From positions 1 to 36,269 of the forward strand of contig CALEUX010000104.1 in assembly GCA_937920475.1 (NCBI GenBank): 36,269 nucleotides of DNA, given 5' to 3'. The position numbers and the translations under genes were made by a program. Shown here piece by piece: positions 8,237 through 16,205 of the stretch. The stretch is from an uncultured Marinilabiliaceae bacterium (lineage in GTDB: Bacteria > Bacteroidota > Bacteroidia > Bacteroidales > Marinilabiliaceae). The stretch's first letter is position 1, and every line of letters begins with the position of its first letter. The notes below the pieces were generated by a model that made no database searches, was not told the origin of the DNA, and worked only from the letters and a program-made list of their open reading frames with translations.

Positions 8237-11200
8237 ATGTATTTTAAAATGCACAAAAGAATTATTCTGGTGCCTTTCCTTATCATTGGCTTTACTTTCA
8301 ATGTTTTAAGCCAATCAACGCAAATAACGGGCAGAATAACCAGCTTAAGCAATAATGAAACGCTGCCTGGTGTATCTGTAATAATAGAAGGTTCCACTCA
8401 GGGCACTATTACAGATATTGACGGTAATTACTCCATTATGGCTAATCCATCAGACAAATTGGTATTTAGCTTTATCGGTTTTGAAACACAGTCCGTTATT
8501 GTTGGTAATATGAAAAGGATTGATGTCGTCCTGCGTGAATCAGTTACAAGCCTTAATGAAGTGGTTGTGGTTGGATACGGGTCACTTCCTGTCAAAGATT
8601 TAACCTCCTCTATTACAACTATTAAATCCGATGAGTTAATCAAAACCCCAACCGGCCAGGTTATGCAAGCCCTTCAGGGAAAAGTGGCAGGACTTCAGGT
8701 GGTAAGTAGTGGTGCACCTGGCGATGCGCCAACGATCAGGGTTCGTGGCGTAGGGTCATATCCAGGGCAAGGCAGCGAAGCCCCACTATATGTAGTGGAT
8801 GGTATGTTTTTCGACAACATTGATTTTCTAAATTCTGCCGATATTGCATCTATATCGGTATTAAAAGATGCTTCTGCTGCAGCTATTTACGGTGTGAGAG
8901 CTGCCAATGGCGTCGTGCTGATTGAGACCAAATCAGGTGTAAGAAACCAAAAGGCAGAAATAACCTACGATGGTTATTACGGGCAACAAATAGCTCAAAA
9001 CGTGCTTAAAATGGCCAATGCAGAGCAGTTCACCACTATGGCCATTGAGTCAGGCTCTCAGGCCGATATCAGTTATATAGAAAATGCTATGCAGCGATAT
9101 GGGAGAAGCCGTATTAATCCGAATGTCCCCAACGTAAATACAGATTGGTATAAGGAGATATTAAGGCCTGCCTCTATTCAAAATCATAGTTTGAATGTAA
9201 ATGGTGGAAATAATGAAACATATTATTCTATTGGCGCCAATTACTTTTCGCAGGATGGCATTTTAGATATGAAAAACGATTACGAACGGTTTAATTTGCG
9301 TTCAAAAATTGATTATAAGGCTACCGACCGCTTAACTGTGGGTGGTAACATGATATTTAGCAATGCAACTAAAAACCTTGAAGCAAGTAGTGCCTGGCAT
9401 ACAGCCTACTACGCCGTGCCTATAATGCCAGTTTACGATGAACTGAATACTGAGGCCTGGCCTCAAAAGTTTGCCAGTGCTCAAACGCTTGGCTACCGCG
9501 ATGGCAAAAACCCATTTCCGGCGATGACCTATGACCGAAACCAACAGAAAATCAGGAAAATAAATGCCAATTTCTTTGCCGAACTGGCACTGGTTCCAAA
9601 GGTTTTAACATTTAAAACAAGCTACAGCCACGCATTTACTTCCTTAAACCAACGCAATGTAGGATTGCCCTATTACATCAGCAGCGGTTCACAACGTGCT
9701 GATGCTTCTATTAATCGAACATCTTCGGTATGGTCGAATCAAAACTGGGACAATATTCTTACTTACAAACTGGAAACCGGTAACCATAATCTGGTTGCAA
9801 TGGCTGGAACATCTTTCCGCGATGAATCCTATGAAGGATTGTGGGCCGGCGGATTAAACTTTCCCTACCAGCAGCAGGAAGCATGGTATATAAGCCAGGC
9901 AGAGACCAAACCTGAAAATAGTGTTGGTGATAATGGCATCAGGCAATACGGTATTTCTTATTTTGGGCGAGTATCGTACAATTTTAAAAACAGATATTTG
10001 CTTTATGGAACCATGAGAGCCGATGGAAGCTCTAAATACCAGGAAAAATGGGGGTATTTTCCAACCATTGGAATTGGCTGGGTACTTTCGGAAGAGAATT
10101 TTATGCAATCGGTTAGAGGAATCGACTTTCTGAAACTTAGGGCCAGCTGGGGCCAGTTGGGCAACGACAAAATACAGGCCAGCGATGGGGCTGCTACAAC
10201 CTCGGTTATATATACTGCCATTAACGACCAGCTCGTTTCGGGTACCATCGCAACCAGCACATTTTCATCATTGAAATGGGAGCTAACCGAAGAATCAAAT
10301 ATTGGTATAACAGCTCAATTTTTCAATAACCGGTTATCTGCCGATGTCGACTATTTTATACGCGACACTAAAAATGCCTCAATTTACGTAAGCATACCTT
10401 CAGTTGGAGCCACTGTGCTTCGCAATGTCGGCGAAATCAGAAATTCGGGTCTTGAAGTGGCTCTTAGCTGGAACGATAAAATCACTAATGACTGGAGCTA
10501 CTCCGTTGGAGCCAATTTTTCAACCCTTAAAAATGAAGTCACCTATTTGTATGGCCAGCCTTACATTGATGGCGGTACAGCCGAATTCAGACAACGCTCA
10601 ATGGCTGGCGAGCCTCTTATGTCATTTTTTGGTTATGAAGTAGTTGGAGTATATCAAAACACCACTCAAATACAATCCGACCCAATTGCAGTAGCAAACA
10701 ACTTAGTTGCTGGCGACTTCATTTACAAGGACCAGAACAAAGACGGAATCATTGACGACAAAGACAGGGTAATGCTCGGTTCCTATATTCCAACATTTAT
10801 GTATGGCGCTAATTTAGGCATGAACTATAAAAACTTCGATTTATCGGTAAGCTTGGTTGGCCAAACCGGTAATAAAATCTTGAACCGCAAAAGAGGTGAA
10901 ATAATCTGGACCAATGACGGTAATATGGATGCCGATTTGGCAAAAAACCGTTGGCATGGTGAGGGTACTTCAAATAAATATCCATCGTCGGCCGGTTTAC
11001 GTAAGGGTTGGAACCAAAAATTGAGTAACTATTTTGTTGAAGATGGAAGTTTTTTCAGAGTTCAAAACATTCAACTTGGATACAAAATTTCAGGAAAGGA
11101 ATTGTTGGGGAATCGGATACCTGAAACCAGATTTTATGTAACCGCCGAACGTCCGATAACGGTTTTTAAATACAATGGTTTTAATCCTGAAGTAGCTGAT

Positions 11201-11266
11201 GGTATTGACCGTCAAACGTATCCAATACCTGCAGTATATACCATTGGGGTAAATGTTAAATTCTAA
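8237..11266 (+). CDS. SusC-like TonB-dependent outer-membrane transporter
   Basis: This is the outer-membrane import channel of the PUL, moving oligosaccharides into the periplasm with TonB energy as a lidded complex with the SusD protein. A signal peptide ends at VLSQ. A CarboxypepD_reg-like domain follows (about 30-108, ITGRITSL to VVLRES), then the TonB-box region NEVVVVGYG, the plug (about 118-230, with LQGKVAGLQVVSSGAPG, IRVRGVGSY and LKDASAAAIYGVRAANGV), and the 22-strand barrel to the C-terminus, which ends in GVNVKF with a terminal Phe. At 1009 residues it is normal for the family. Start may be the ATG at 8237 or the one at 8249; the second gives MHKRIILV with the basic n-region. The SusD gene starts 19 bases after the stop, so they are co-transcribed. 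Confidence 0.97.
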   Translation: MYFKMHKRIILVPFLIIGFTFNVLSQSTQITGRITSLSNNETLPGVSVIIEGSTQGTITDIDGNYSIMANPSDKLVFSFIGFETQSVIVGNMKRIDVVLRESVTSLNEVVVVGYGSLPVKDLTSSITTIKSDELIKTPTGQVMQALQGKVAGLQVVSSGAPGDAPTIRVRGVGSYPGQGSEAPLYVVDGMFFDNIDFLNSADIASISVLKDASAAAIYGVRAANGVVLIETKSGVRNQKAEITYDGYYGQQIAQNVLKMANAEQFTTMAIESGSQADISYIENAMQRYGRSRINPNVPNVNTDWYKEILRPASIQNHSLNVNGGNNETYYSIGANYFSQDGILDMKNDYERFNLRSKIDYKATDRLTVGGNMIFSNATKNLEASSAWHTAYYAVPIMPVYDELNTEAWPQKFASAQTLGYRDGKNPFPAMTYDRNQQKIRKINANFFAELALVPKVLTFKTSYSHAFTSLNQRNVGLPYYISSGSQRADASINRTSSVWSNQNWDNILTYKLETGNHNLVAMAGTSFRDESYEGLWAGGLNFPYQQQEAWYISQAETKPENSVGDNGIRQYGISYFGRVSYNFKNRYLLYGTMRADGSSKYQEKWGYFPTIGIGWVLSEENFMQSVRGIDFLKLRASWGQLGNDKIQASDGAATTSVIYTAINDQLVSGTIATSTFSSLKWELTEESNIGITAQFFNNRLSADVDYFIRDTKNASIYVSIPSVGATVLRNVGEIRNSGLEVALSWNDKITNDWSYSVGANFSTLKNEVTYLYGQPYIDGGTAEFRQRSMAGEPLMSFFGYEVVGVYQNTTQIQSDPIAVANNLVAGDFIYKDQNKDGIIDDKDRVMLGSYIPTFMYGANLGMNYKNFDLSVSLVGQTGNKILNRKRGEIIWTNDGNMDADLAKNRWHGEGTSNKYPSSAGLRKGWNQKLSNYFVEDGSFFRVQNIQLGYKISGKELLGNRIPETRFYVTAERPITVFKYNGFNPEVADGIDRQTYPIPAVYTIGVNVKF

Positions 11267-11285
11267 TCACTAAAAAATTACCACC

Positions 11286-12821
11286 ATGAAACTATTAAAA
11301 TATATTTCCCTTACTACCATGTTTATTGGTACATTACTCTGGACCACAGCCTGCCATGACCTGCTTGACGAACCAGCTGAAAACAGAATTTTTACCGACG
11401 AAACCGACTATACTATTTCCGGGAACATGATTCTGCCACTAATTGGGGCTTACGCCGAATTTCAGTCAAGGGGTTGGGAAGACTTTCCACTTATTTCTGT
11501 CCGTGGCGACGATGTTAATGCTGGAGGTTTGGGCGACCAGCAGGATTATGCCGAAACTGATAAGTTTAAATATAACAACGGTTACTGGATGTACAATTCG
11601 CTATGGCAAAACCTGTATAAAGATATATTTGTAACCCATTCGGCAATGGAGCAAATACAGTTGTATGTTAACAATGGCGCCAATGCAACCCTGGGAGCCC
11701 AATATATTGCCGAAGCTAAAGTTTTACGAGGCTGGTTGTTGTTGCAACTATCACGTGTGTGGGGTGATGTATTTATTACAACCAGTTCCGATCCGGCTAA
11801 ACTGTTGCCTATGAGCTTGTCAACCAAAGAACAGGTGATGCAACACATTTCGGACCAAATGGATGAGGCTATCAATAACTTACCCGACCTGCGCCCCAAC
11901 CAACGTAACGACATAAAGGGCGGGGTTACAAAGTACACTGCTTTAGCCATAAAGGCTTTGGCAAACCTTGAGTTGAAAAACTATCCAGTGGTTGCCAATG
12001 CCACTTCCCAAATAATTGGTTCCAATAAATTTGAGCTCGCATCTAATTATTACAATCTTTTTAAAATACCTGGCAAATTAAATAACGAAAACATCCTTGA
12101 ACTCCAATATTCCGATTTTGGCCAAGGATCAGGCGATATCATTGCACACCTTTTTGCCTTCTACGGGCCCCAAAGCTGGACGCCAAAAGTAGCCGGATCA
12201 AACGCCGGTTGGGGATTTTATGAGCCAAGCCTTAAATGGATCAAATTTATGCTTTCCAGAGGCGAAGTTACCCGCCTTGAAACTAGTGTTTTATTCACTA
12301 ACAGAGGAATTGACGAAATAAAGAAAGACCCTGCATTTGCAACACTTCCGGCTTGGATCAGCAACATCACACCTTCGGGCGATATTATTAACGATTTCCC
12401 TCGTGCCTTGTTCTCAAGCGGCAAACATTACCTGCCATCAGACCAGTTAACCGCTGGCCGCAAGGATTATGGCAATAATAAAAATTTCATTGTTATTCGT
12501 TACGCCGAAGTATTGCTGATGCATGCCGAAGCCCTTACACGTGGAGCAACTAGTAGTGTTATGTCTGCCGACCAGGCAATTAACCTTGTTCGGGAACGTG
12601 CAGGCTTAACGCCTATTACAAATGTTACCTCACAACAGGTTATGGATGAAAAATTTGCCGAACTGGCTATGGAATGGGGCATACGCTATTATGACCTGGT
12701 GCGTCTTGAACAATTCGATGCATTAAGCTATGAAGGCCGAACTTTCTCTGATGACAAGAAATTTCTTCCATACCCGCAAAACCAGATTGACCAGCTACCA
12801 AATTTGAGGAATAAAAAATAG
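11286..12821 (+). CDS. SusD/RagB-like surface glycan-binding lipoprotein
   Basis: This is the partner of the SusC protein upstream: a helical TPR-rich surface lipoprotein that caps the transporter and captures glycan. The lipobox is TTAC with Cys23, followed by HDLLDEPAEN, typical of exported Bacteroidota lipoproteins. The SusD fold is shown by the conserved internal segment AKVLRGWLLLQLSRVWGDV near residue 140 and by the C-terminal motif VIRYAEVLLMHAEAL near residue 405 followed by LVRERAGL and ELAMEWGIRYYDLVR. At 511 residues it is of typical length. It lies between susC and the LamG lipoprotein with gaps of 19 and 28 bases, so all three are one transcript. The ligand cannot be read from the sequence; the enzymes downstream suggest beta-1,2-glucan. 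Confidence 0.95.
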   Translation: MKLLKYISLTTMFIGTLLWTTACHDLLDEPAENRIFTDETDYTISGNMILPLIGAYAEFQSRGWEDFPLISVRGDDVNAGGLGDQQDYAETDKFKYNNGYWMYNSLWQNLYKDIFVTHSAMEQIQLYVNNGANATLGAQYIAEAKVLRGWLLLQLSRVWGDVFITTSSDPAKLLPMSLSTKEQVMQHISDQMDEAINNLPDLRPNQRNDIKGGVTKYTALAIKALANLELKNYPVVANATSQIIGSNKFELASNYYNLFKIPGKLNNENILELQYSDFGQGSGDIIAHLFAFYGPQSWTPKVAGSNAGWGFYEPSLKWIKFMLSRGEVTRLETSVLFTNRGIDEIKKDPAFATLPAWISNITPSGDIINDFPRALFSSGKHYLPSDQLTAGRKDYGNNKNFIVIRYAEVLLMHAEALTRGATSSVMSADQAINLVRERAGLTPITNVTSQQVMDEKFAELAMEWGIRYYDLVRLEQFDALSYEGRTFSDDKKFLPYPQNQIDQLPNLRNKK

Positions 12822-12849
12822 TAATATTTGACTCTTTAAAAAAAATATA

Positions 12850-14568
12850 ATGAAGAAATTCAGTAAATATATAGCTTTATCTATGCTGCTGATTACAGCC
12901 TTCGCCTGTAACAATGGCATTGACGACATTACTCCGCTTAAAGCCGGACCAGATGAATCTGCACCTGTTATAACCATTAAATATCCCTTGGAAGGCACCC
13001 AAATTATGGTTACCAGTCCTGTGGCTTCAATCAATATAAAATTTGAAGTTACCGATGATATCGAAATATCGCTTGTAAAGGTTTCCTTTGATGGAACAGA
13101 AATCGCCAGCTACAATAACTTTATTGATTACAGGCGATTAGTGGGAAACATTTTATTTAATCAGGTAACCAACGGTGAACATACACTTACCGTGGTTGCA
13201 ACAGATTTGGATGGCAAAACATCAACCCGTTCGGTTAACTTTATGAAGGTACCACCATACCAACCTAAGTTTAACGGGGAAATATTTTATATGCCATTTG
13301 ATGGCGATTACATGGAACTGATTACCCAAACCGAAGCAACTAAAGTGGGAAACCCCGGTTTTTCAGGCTCAGGAAAATCCGGACAAGCCTATGCCGGTGC
13401 TACCGATTCGTATCTTACTTTTTCAGCCACTAATCTGAAAAACAGCCAGTTCAGTGCAGCCTTTTGGTATAAACCAAATGCATCGCCTACCAGAGCCGGA
13501 TTAATCTCCATCAGTCCGGTAGGTGAAGACAGAACAAAGGGATTACGCTTTTTCCGGGAAGGCAGCTCAACCTCACAACGGTTTAAACTCAACGTGGGTA
13601 CTGGCTCAGGGGAAACATGGAACGATGGTAGCACCATAGATATCCCTAACACTTGGGTACATCTGGCATTTACCATTTCAGAAACTGCCTGTATTATTTA
13701 TATAAACGGTGAAGTAGCCTTAACTGCAGCCACTGCAGGAGCTATTGACTGGACAGGATGTAACACCATCTCCATTGGCTCCGGAGCACCAAATTTTGCG
13801 TATTGGGACCACAAATCCGACCTGAGTTTATTCGATGAATTAAGAATTTTCAACAAAGCATTGTCGCAAATAGAATTACAAGCTGTTATGGCCGATGGCG
13901 GACAACCGCAAACCTATGTACCGAAGTACAATGGTGAAGTTTTCTACATGCCATTTGATGGCAATAACAAGGAACTAATCAGCCAAACTGATGCAACCGC
14001 GGTTGGAACACCGGGCTTTGCAGGCCAGGCTAAAAAAGGTGCAAATGCTTATGCAGGAGCTGCAGATTCGTACCTGATATTCCCTACATCAACTCTAACC
14101 GGGAATGCCTTTAGCGCGGTGTTCTGGTACAAACCCAATGCAAATCCTGACCGCGCCGGATTAATTTCCATCAGCCCCACAGGTGAAGACAGAACCAAAG
14201 GATTACGCTTTTTCCGTGAAGGCAACGCAACCTCTCAACGGTTTAAATTAAATGTGGGTACAGGTGCCGCAGAAGTCTGGAACGATGGTGGAACGGTTAC
14301 AACCCCCACTACCGATTGGGTTCATCTGGCTTTTACCATATCTGAAACAGCCTGTGTGATTTACATAAACGGAGAAATTGCCTTATCAGCAAATTTACCG
14401 GGGGCTATTGACTGGACCGGATGTAGCTCTATATCCATTGGTTCGGGAGCTCCAAACTTTGCATACTGGGATCATAAATCAGATTTAAGCTTTATGGATG
14501 AACTCCGTTTTTTTAACAAAGCACTTTCACAACAGGAGATTCAAACCATTATTGACGATGAGAATTAG
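12850..14568 (+). CDS. Surface lipoprotein with tandem LamG-like domains
   Basis: This protein occupies the SusE/SusF position and is probably an additional surface glycan-binding protein. The signal peptide ends in a lipobox with Cys20 (ITAFAC). Residues about 36-132 form an Ig-like domain (PVITIKYPLEGTQI to TRSVNFMKVP). Two LamG/concanavalin A-like domains follow at about 138-355 and 357-572, nearly the same over their whole length, including FYMPFDG, ISISP.GEDRTKGLRFFREG, FKLNVGTG, WVHLAFTISETAC and SIGSGAPNFAYWDHKSDLS. The offset is 219 residues and the match is high at DNA level too, so the duplication looks recent or is kept uniform. No catalytic residues are apparent. Binding to sugar is inferred from position and fold; the name SusE is not justified by sequence. 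Confidence 0.8.
   Translation: MKKFSKYIALSMLLITAFACNNGIDDITPLKAGPDESAPVITIKYPLEGTQIMVTSPVASINIKFEVTDDIEISLVKVSFDGTEIASYNNFIDYRRLVGNILFNQVTNGEHTLTVVATDLDGKTSTRSVNFMKVPPYQPKFNGEIFYMPFDGDYMELITQTEATKVGNPGFSGSGKSGQAYAGATDSYLTFSATNLKNSQFSAAFWYKPNASPTRAGLISISPVGEDRTKGLRFFREGSSTSQRFKLNVGTGSGETWNDGSTIDIPNTWVHLAFTISETACIIYINGEVALTAATAGAIDWTGCNTISIGSGAPNFAYWDHKSDLSLFDELRIFNKALSQIELQAVMADGGQPQTYVPKYNGEVFYMPFDGNNKELISQTDATAVGTPGFAGQAKKGANAYAGAADSYLIFPTSTLTGNAFSAVFWYKPNANPDRAGLISISPTGEDRTKGLRFFREGNATSQRFKLNVGTGAAEVWNDGGTVTTPTTDWVHLAFTISETACVIYINGEIALSANLPGAIDWTGCSSISIGSGAPNFAYWDHKSDLSFMDELRFFNKALSQQEIQTIIDDEN
13264..14565 (+). repeat. In-gene tandem duplication of a 657-base LamG unit
   Basis: Unit 1 begins at 13264 (PKFNGE) and unit 2 at 13921 (PKYNGE), an offset of 657 bases without frame change. 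Long near-identical DNA stretches remain, for example around 13525-13600 against 14182-14257, which encode GEDRTKGLRFFREG and the flanking strand. Differences are mostly at third codon positions. Confidence 0.85.
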
Positions 14569-14657
14569 TTTTATTCATTCGTGGGGTTCACATGATGCCA
14601 TAAAACGCGTTCGCTTTTTTAGTATCAATTATTAAAACAATCCCTATTCATTCAAAA

Positions 14658-14694
14658 TGGAAGGCCGCTTTGATCGTATCAAGGCTGCCTTCCA
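14658..14694 (+). promoter_or_regulatory. Strong intercistronic hairpin before the first GH144 gene
   Basis: TGGAAGGC (14658-14665) pairs with GCCTTCCA (14687-14694). Nested inside, CTTTGAT (14668-14674) pairs with ATCAAGG (14678-14684) around a CGT loop, with one G-T pair. There is no U-tract behind it, so it is not a classical terminator; it may set the relative amounts of the SusCD-LamG and enzyme mRNAs by blocking RNA decay or by attenuation. It sits 75 bases before the ATG at 14769. Confidence 0.5.
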
Positions 14695-14768
14695 ATTCAA
14701 CCAATGTATTGTCTTCATCCAATAACCTCTGGTTAGCTTCGGAAATTGTACTGATTAAAACATCAAAT

Positions 14769-16187
14769 ATGAAATACTTAATCATATTAGCTTCTCTCGT
14801 TTTTTTTGTGGCAGGTTGCGGGCTGCCGTGCAAAGAAAGAAAAGATAACACACAGCAAACATTAGTAACATTAACCGATGATCAACTTCTTGACTCGGTT
14901 CAGTATCGCACCTTTCAATATTTCTGGGAAGGAGCGGAACCCACTTCAGGTTTAGCACGCGAAAGATATCACGTGGACAATGTTTACCCCCAGAACGATA
15001 AGCATGTGATTACCACCGGCGGAAGCGGCTTTGGTATGATGGCCATACTGGCCGGCATTGAACGTGGATTCATTACCAGGCAGGAAGGTTTCGAACGTTT
15101 TAAAAAAATGGTTCACTTTCTGGATAAAGCCGACAGGTTTCATGGCGTTTGGCCACATTGGCTGAATGGGGAAACCGGAAAAGTTCAGCCATTTTCTAAG
15201 TACGATAATGGTGGCGACCTTGTTGAAACAGCCTTTCTTATTCAGGGCCTACTTACTGTTAAACAATATTTTTTAAATGGTAACGAGCAGGAACGCGAAT
15301 TGGCCGAAAAAATCGACCAGCTGTGGCAAGAAGTTGAATGGGACTGGTATACTCGTGGTGAGAATGTTTTATATTGGCACTGGTCGCCCAATTACGAATG
15401 GCAAATGAACCACAAAATAACCGGTTACAACGAATGTCTCATAACCTATATTCTTGCGGCTTCTTCCCCATCGCATCCCATTAGCCCTGAAGTTTATCAT
15501 CAGGGTTGGGCACTCAACGGAGAAATTTACAATCAATACACAACTTATGGACATACACTCAAATTAAAACACCACGTTGACCCGAACAAAGGCGGACCCT
15601 TGTTCTGGGCGCATTATTCCTACCTGGGTCTCGACCCACGCGGATTAATTGCCAACCATGTTGATTACTGGGAGCTGAATGTGGCCCACACCATGATTAA
15701 CCGACAATATTGTATTGAAAACCCATTAAAATACAAGGGATATGGTGAAAACTGCTGGGGACTCACATCCGGTTACAGTACACCCGGTGCTGCTGCTTAC
15801 TTTGCCGGTCGTACAACTAATAAACCTGAAACAGGAAATTCAGGAATTACAAGCTATGCGGGGCACAGCCCTTCTGAAGATTTGGGTGTTATTGTACCTA
15901 CTGCGGCCCTATCGTCATTTCCATACGCTCCCAATGAAGTGATGCCCGTTATTCGTCATTTTTACGAAAACCTGGGAGATAAAATATGGGGAATATATGG
16001 TTTCTACGACGCGTTTAGCGAAGAATATGAATGGTATCCGAAGCGCTACCTGGCCATTGATCAGGGCCCGATTGTAGTAATGATAGAAAACCACAGATCA
16101 GGATTATTATGGGATTTGTTTATGCAAAATAGCGATGTCCGTAATGGACTCACAAAACTGGGCTTTAACAGTCCGCATTTTGAATAA
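14769..16187 (+). CDS. GH144-type beta-1,2-glucanase, lipoprotein (first copy)
   Basis: The protein belongs to the PF10091 glycoamylase-like family, whose characterised GH144 members hydrolyse beta-1,2-glucan (endo-acting CpSGL of Chitinophaga pinensis; sophorose-releasing BDI_3064 of Parabacteroides distasonis). A lipobox FVAGC gives a lipidated N-terminus (Cys17). The catalytic (alpha/alpha)6-type domain spans about 40-470 of 472 residues, with TFQYFWEGAEPTSGLARER, GSGFGMMAILAGIERG, GVWPHWLNG, DNGGDLVETAFLIQGLL, WDWY, WHWSP, YNECL, GGPLFWAHYSYLGLDPRG, CWGLT and IDQGPIVVMIENHRSGLLW. An upstream TTG start is possible, but only the ATG at 14769 gives a clean signal peptide. It lies 200 bases after the LamG gene behind a hairpin and 18 bases before the GH43 gene. 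Old annotations call such proteins glucoamylases; alpha-glucan activity is unlikely. Endo or exo mode cannot be told. Confidence 0.85.
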   Translation: MKYLIILASLVFFVAGCGLPCKERKDNTQQTLVTLTDDQLLDSVQYRTFQYFWEGAEPTSGLARERYHVDNVYPQNDKHVITTGGSGFGMMAILAGIERGFITRQEGFERFKKMVHFLDKADRFHGVWPHWLNGETGKVQPFSKYDNGGDLVETAFLIQGLLTVKQYFLNGNEQERELAEKIDQLWQEVEWDWYTRGENVLYWHWSPNYEWQMNHKITGYNECLITYILAASSPSHPISPEVYHQGWALNGEIYNQYTTYGHTLKLKHHVDPNKGGPLFWAHYSYLGLDPRGLIANHVDYWELNVAHTMINRQYCIENPLKYKGYGENCWGLTSGYSTPGAAAYFAGRTTNKPETGNSGITSYAGHSPSEDLGVIVPTAALSSFPYAPNEVMPVIRHFYENLGDKIWGIYGFYDAFSEEYEWYPKRYLAIDQGPIVVMIENHRSGLLWDLFMQNSDVRNGLTKLGFNSPHFE

Positions 16188-16205
16188 CATTTTTATTAAT
16201 TATCC

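Noticed and set aside
14601-14620. AACGCGTT followed by six T residues after the LamG gene as a terminator
   Set aside because: The palindrome has no room for a loop and the stem would be too short to terminate transcription.
14670-14768. TTG-initiated extension of the first GH144 gene
   Set aside because: The extension runs through the intercistronic hairpin and would bury the lipoprotein signal peptide that begins at 14769.
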